From an uncultured Bacteroidales bacterium (GTDB lineage Bacteria; Bacteroidota; Bacteroidia; Bacteroidales; UBA932): DNA of 16,416 nt. The first letter of the stretch is position 1, and every line of letters begins with the position of its first letter. The stretch spans positions 1-16,416 of the forward strand of contig UQWT01000051.1 in the NCBI GenBank assembly GCA_900544815.1, written 5' to 3'. Below the pieces are notes generated by a model. The model was not told the origin of the DNA. It saw nothing but the letters and a program-made list of their open reading frames with translations, and made no database searches. Shown piece by piece: positions 13,410 through 16,416 of this stretch. A program made the position numbers and the translations under genes.

Positions 13410-14683
13410 AGAAAGCATTAGTCAATACACGAGTGTCGGTAAAGCTCCGTAAGTCTGAATATCGTGATGAGTGGTATCTTTATGTGGAATCTTATCCTGT
13501 GTTCCAATCCGGGAAAGATACTCCGCAAAGAGTTCGTGAATATCTCAATCGTACAATTACGACACCTATTTGGGATAAATCACGTAATGCAAGGACTAAT
13601 GCCGATGGCAAAACCACTTATAAGCCAAAGCGAGACCTGAACGGTATTATACAATGCAAGGCTCAATTAGACCAAGAATCATGTATCTATGCCGATAAGG
13701 TCAGAAGCCTACGGCAAAAGGAATATGACAATGCGGCTCTTTATGCCGATACCGATGCTGAACAGGCAGAACAATTAGAACGCTCCCGAAGCAATTTTAT
13801 CGAATACTTCGACCATGTGCAACGAACAAGACATGCCCATAGTTCTGATTCTATCATTGTCAACTGGAGACGAGTTCATGAGTTGCTAAAGATATTTGCA
13901 AAAGGCGATACCATCCTCTTTTCGCAAATAGACTTAAAGCTGGTAGAATCGTTCCGTCAATTCATAATGAACGCACCGCAAGGCGGTACTAAGCGAGGTA
14001 CGATTTCTCAAAACACAGCTTCTACATACTTCTCCATTTTCAAAGCCGGACTGAAACAGGCTTTTATAGACGGTTATCTGACTATTGATATTTCTGCTAA
14101 AGTCAAAGGTATTCAGGAAAGGGAAAGCCGGAGAGAATATCTCACGGTAGAGGAATTGAACCGACTGGCTCAAACACCTTGTGACCCATTACTGAAACGT
14201 GCTGCTCTATTTTCTGCTTTAACAGGAATCCGTCACTGCGACATTCAAAAATTAAAATGGTCGGAAGTGGAAATGTTTAATGGAGGCTATCGATTGAATT
14301 TTACCCAGCAAAAAACAAAAGGTGTAGAATATATGCCCATATCAGAGCAAGCTTACAATCTTTGTGGAGAACAGCATGAAGGAGAGCTTCTTGTATTTGC
14401 CGGACTGCCAGACCCGTCATGGATAAATCGCCCTGTCAAGAAATGGGTTGAAGCTGCTGGAATATCCAAACACATTACATTTCATTGCTTCAGACATTCC
14501 TATGCGACCCTGCAACTGGCTGGAGGTACTGATATTTACACCGTTAGCAAAATGTTGGGGCATACAAACGTGAGAACAACTCAAGTGTATGCAAAGGTTG
14601 TTGATGAAAAGAAAGAGAAAGCTACAGAAACCATTAAACTAGATTTATTGCCAACAAATAATAAATTTGGACGATTTGAATAA
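13406..14683 (+). CDS. Tyrosine recombinase (integrase) of an integrated element
   Basis: A 425-residue phage-type integrase of the Bacteroidetes kind that catalyses site-specific insertion and excision. The N-terminal part (1 to about 120) contains an arm-binding-like region (VSVKLRKSEYRDEWYLYVES), about 125-225 the SAM-like core-binding domain (NFIEYFDHVQRTR, NTASTYFSIFKAGLKQA), and about 240-400 the catalytic domain. The catalytic set is complete: R276 (TGIRHCDI), K303 or K305 (QQKTKG), H360 and R363 (HCFRHSYAT), H386 (LGHTNVRTT) and nucleophile Y395 (QVYAKV). The protein is therefore expected to be active. It follows the HTH gene with a 4-bp overlap and precedes the DUF262 cassette by 44 bases. 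Only one end of the element is in the window, and no tRNA target was seen; the tyrA terminator region is the likely junction. Confidence 0.93.
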   Translation: MKKALVNTRVSVKLRKSEYRDEWYLYVESYPVFQSGKDTPQRVREYLNRTITTPIWDKSRNARTNADGKTTYKPKRDLNGIIQCKAQLDQESCIYADKVRSLRQKEYDNAALYADTDAEQAEQLERSRSNFIEYFDHVQRTRHAHSSDSIIVNWRRVHELLKIFAKGDTILFSQIDLKLVESFRQFIMNAPQGGTKRGTISQNTASTYFSIFKAGLKQAFIDGYLTIDISAKVKGIQERESRREYLTVEELNRLAQTPCDPLLKRAALFSALTGIRHCDIQKLKWSEVEMFNGGYRLNFTQQKTKGVEYMPISEQAYNLCGEQHEGELLVFAGLPDPSWINRPVKKWVEAAGISKHITFHCFRHSYATLQLAGGTDIYTVSKMLGHTNVRTTQVYAKVVDEKKEKATETIKLDLLPTNNKFGRFE

Positions 14684-14727
14684 TCAATATATAAAGATAT
14701 AATATAACCAATTAAGTAAAGAACTAA

Positions 14728-15921
14728 ATGGATAAGAAAGTTTACTACGGAGAATACTCTCTAAAGCATTGGATTGAATTACTATTGAAACAAGATTTGG
14801 AGTTACCTCCTTATCAGCGAAGCTTTGTTTGGTCAGAAGAACAAGTGAAAGAATTTGTGAGAGGGTTGAAGGAGGAAATTTTTGTACCTCCTGTGACAAT
14901 TGGAGTATGCAATAAGGATGGGATGAATCATAATTTAATATTAGATGGGCAACAACGTTTATCTAGTATTTTATTGGCTTATTTTGGAGTTTACCCCAAA
15001 AAAGATGCTTTTCAACGTAATGGTGATGAGGTAAATATGGCGGATGGTGCTGCGGAGGAAGATGTTGATGAACCAGATGTAGAATACATTAACTGGTCAT
15101 TACGTATGTTTGCTGATAGAGGTCCTATAGAACGCAATGTACGAAATGCAATAACTCCCCAACAGTACAATTCTGTAGACTACGAAGTAACCGAAGATTT
15201 CTTTGAAAACAAATATCTTCCATTTTCATTCATTATCCCTAATGCAGATAATGAAGCGGAGCAACATGAATTTTATTCTTCCGTATTCCGTAACATAAAT
15301 ATTTTAGGAACTCCTTTAAATCCAATTGAAAGTCGTCAATCACTTTATTTCCTTAAATCAGAACTACAAAGTTTCTTCAATCCAGAATGCTGCAGAAATC
15401 TAAAAGTTGAATTGGTTGGGAAAAATCAAGCATACGATTTTGTTAGGACAATGGCAATTCTATCACAATATAAAAAAGATGGAAGAAGCAACCGACTTGC
15501 GCAGGGATATAAGCCTAAAATGGAAAAATACTATGAGGAATATATATATGCAGTTGTCAATGATAAAAATAGTGATATGTTTGTTCAATTTTCAACGATA
15601 TTTCCTGACAAAAATTTCGCTCCCAGAATTACTCTATTAAATGAGACTTTAAACGAACTTGGATATAATCAATTACATTTCAGGTCTATCATTGATTCTG
15701 ATGTTTATATGTTTGGTCTTGTGTACAATACCGTAATAGAAGGAAACAATATAGATCTTGCTCGTAAAGATGCTCTAATGAGTGAACTTCAAAATAAAAT
15801 ATCCTTTTTCAAACGGAACGATGGTCACAAAGCCTCTCCCTCATTATTGAGATATATGCGTGCCCGTGTCGAACAATCTATAACTATATTCAATCGTTAT
15901 GTCATACATCCAGCCCGCTAA
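14728..15921 (+). CDS. DUF262 (ParB/Srx-like) protein, possible defence component
   Basis: A 397-residue protein whose first about 100 residues carry the DUF262 signature: LELPPYQRSFVWSEEQV (24-40) and LILDGQQRLSS (70-80), the conserved (I/V)DGQQR motif of the ParB/sulfiredoxin-like fold. An acidic stretch lies at about 105-118 (AAEEDVDEPDVEY). The rest is helical, and the C-terminal DUF1524 HNH nuclease domain found in GmrSD-type enzymes is not evident (no HNH-like motif seen). DUF262 proteins occur in phage-defence modules, including the type IV restriction enzyme GmrSD, where this domain binds and hydrolyses nucleotide or senses modified DNA. Here it follows the integrase and overlaps the next gene by 23 bases, so the two work as a pair. 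It is cargo of the mobile element. Function beyond the DUF262 domain is inferred. Confidence 0.8.
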   Translation: MDKKVYYGEYSLKHWIELLLKQDLELPPYQRSFVWSEEQVKEFVRGLKEEIFVPPVTIGVCNKDGMNHNLILDGQQRLSSILLAYFGVYPKKDAFQRNGDEVNMADGAAEEDVDEPDVEYINWSLRMFADRGPIERNVRNAITPQQYNSVDYEVTEDFFENKYLPFSFIIPNADNEAEQHEFYSSVFRNINILGTPLNPIESRQSLYFLKSELQSFFNPECCRNLKVELVGKNQAYDFVRTMAILSQYKKDGRSNRLAQGYKPKMEKYYEEYIYAVVNDKNSDMFVQFSTIFPDKNFAPRITLLNETLNELGYNQLHFRSIIDSDVYMFGLVYNTVIEGNNIDLARKDALMSELQNKISFFKRNDGHKASPSLLRYMRARVEQSITIFNRYVIHPAR

Positions 15922-16416
15922 CCATATACCGTTTATTCTGAAGTCTGAAACGGAAATAATAAAAGATGCATTTCGATCTCTTGATGCTACTAATGGCGGC
16001 ATTGAGACATACCCAATCTGTGACTATCTACTCCATTCTCTCTTTTTACGATTAACCGGAGCTCAAGAACAAAAGTTAAAATGTATATGTTGGGAAATGG
16101 CCTGTAGAGACTATGAGTACCGCTACGAACGATATGAACGCAAGCCATATGGCGAGTGTTCTAGTTACGATGACAAATGTATGGTGTACAACGACCTTTT
16201 GAACGAAATAAAAAAACTCGACGAGTCGTTTACTGTTACTGACGTCATTAAAGATGAAATACTTGATGACTGGAAAGTATCTATTCAACGAGTATTTGAA
16301 AATAGTTTGTTGGCGCAAAATTTTAAGAAGAGCTATGGTGAATATAAAGTGCTTGTTGCAAATGTACGTAAGAGTTGGATTATGAACAAGAAGCAGTTAT
16401 TTACAAAAAAAGACAA
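15899..16416 (+). CDS. Partner of the DUF262 protein, 3' end outside the window
   Basis: The frame from ATG 15899 stays open for 172 codons to the end of the window. It begins MSYIQPANHIPFILKSE and overlaps the last 23 bases of the DUF262 gene in another frame, which indicates translational coupling. Codon use and composition suit a real gene. The visible part is rich in aromatic and charged residues (CRDYEYRYERYERKPYGEC, about 68-86) with several cysteines, and appears helical. No membrane segment, nuclease motif, Walker motif or HEPN RxxxxH motif is visible in this part. I do not recognise the family. By context it is the second component of a DUF262 two-gene module; the C-terminal half, which might carry an effector domain, is missing. 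Confidence 0.7.
   Translation, partial: MSYIQPANHIPFILKSETEIIKDAFRSLDATNGGIETYPICDYLLHSLFLRLTGAQEQKLKCICWEMACRDYEYRYERYERKPYGECSSYDDKCMVYNDLLNEIKKLDESFTVTDVIKDEILDDWKVSIQRVFENSLLAQNFKKSYGEYKVLVANVRKSWIMNKKQLFTKKD

Noticed and set aside
16076..16318. 80-codon minus-strand frame near the right end
   Set aside because: Opposite the open partner gene, which has better start context and coupling with the DUF262 gene.

Overview
The window looks like a chromosome segment of a Bacteroidota bacterium, probably Bacteroidales. The grounds are: a DAHP synthase with a C-terminal chorismate mutase, AroQ, of the type known from Prevotella and Bacteroides; a lysine exporter whose halves are, as I recall, separate genes in Bacteroides; several matches to the Bacteroides -7 promoter element TAnnTTTG; mostly A-rich, Shine-Dalgarno-poor start regions; and a Bacteroides-style tyrosine integrase. 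Genus cannot be decided from the sequence.

Layout. (1) 1-643, plus strand: remains of a small tandemly duplicated locus (a 3' gene end, a small two-helix membrane protein, and a frameshifted second copy). (2) 742-8798, minus strand: in transcription order aroB, an aroD-aroA fusion, a lysine exporter with an unusual linker, a sugar nucleotidyltransferase-like protein, a secreted serine hydrolase, and aroC. (3) 8799-9413: a divergent control region with promoter-like elements on both strands. On the plus strand it holds a 23-codon leader peptide packed with Phe and Tyr codons, then mutually exclusive antiterminator and terminator hairpins. (4) 9414-12626, plus strand: an aromatic/aspartate-type aminotransferase, DAHP synthase-chorismate mutase and prephenate dehydrogenase, closed by a terminator. 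(5) 12703-16416, plus strand: the left part of an integrated element, with a zinc-ribbon/double-HTH excisionase-like protein, a tyrosine integrase, a DUF262 protein and a partner gene cut by the window end.

How it works together. The two divergent transcription units supply most of the path from DAHP to the Phe/Tyr precursors: entry and chorismate mutase steps plus tyrosine branch on the plus strand; dehydroquinate synthase, dehydroquinate dehydratase, EPSP synthase and chorismate synthase on the minus strand. Shikimate dehydrogenase, shikimate kinase and prephenate dehydratase are not in the window. The plus-strand unit appears to be controlled by translation-coupled transcription attenuation that senses charged tRNA-Phe and tRNA-Tyr.

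The most notable observations are: the Phe/Tyr attenuator; an in-frame amber codon in the conserved N-terminus of the first gene it controls, followed by a good internal ribosome binding site and ATG; a family of degenerate GCCAAA/GCYAAR hexamer repeats in intergenic hairpins that also seems to have been converted into coding sequence in the lysine exporter; a 120-bp imperfect palindrome before aroC; and the DUF262 two-gene cassette on the mobile element.
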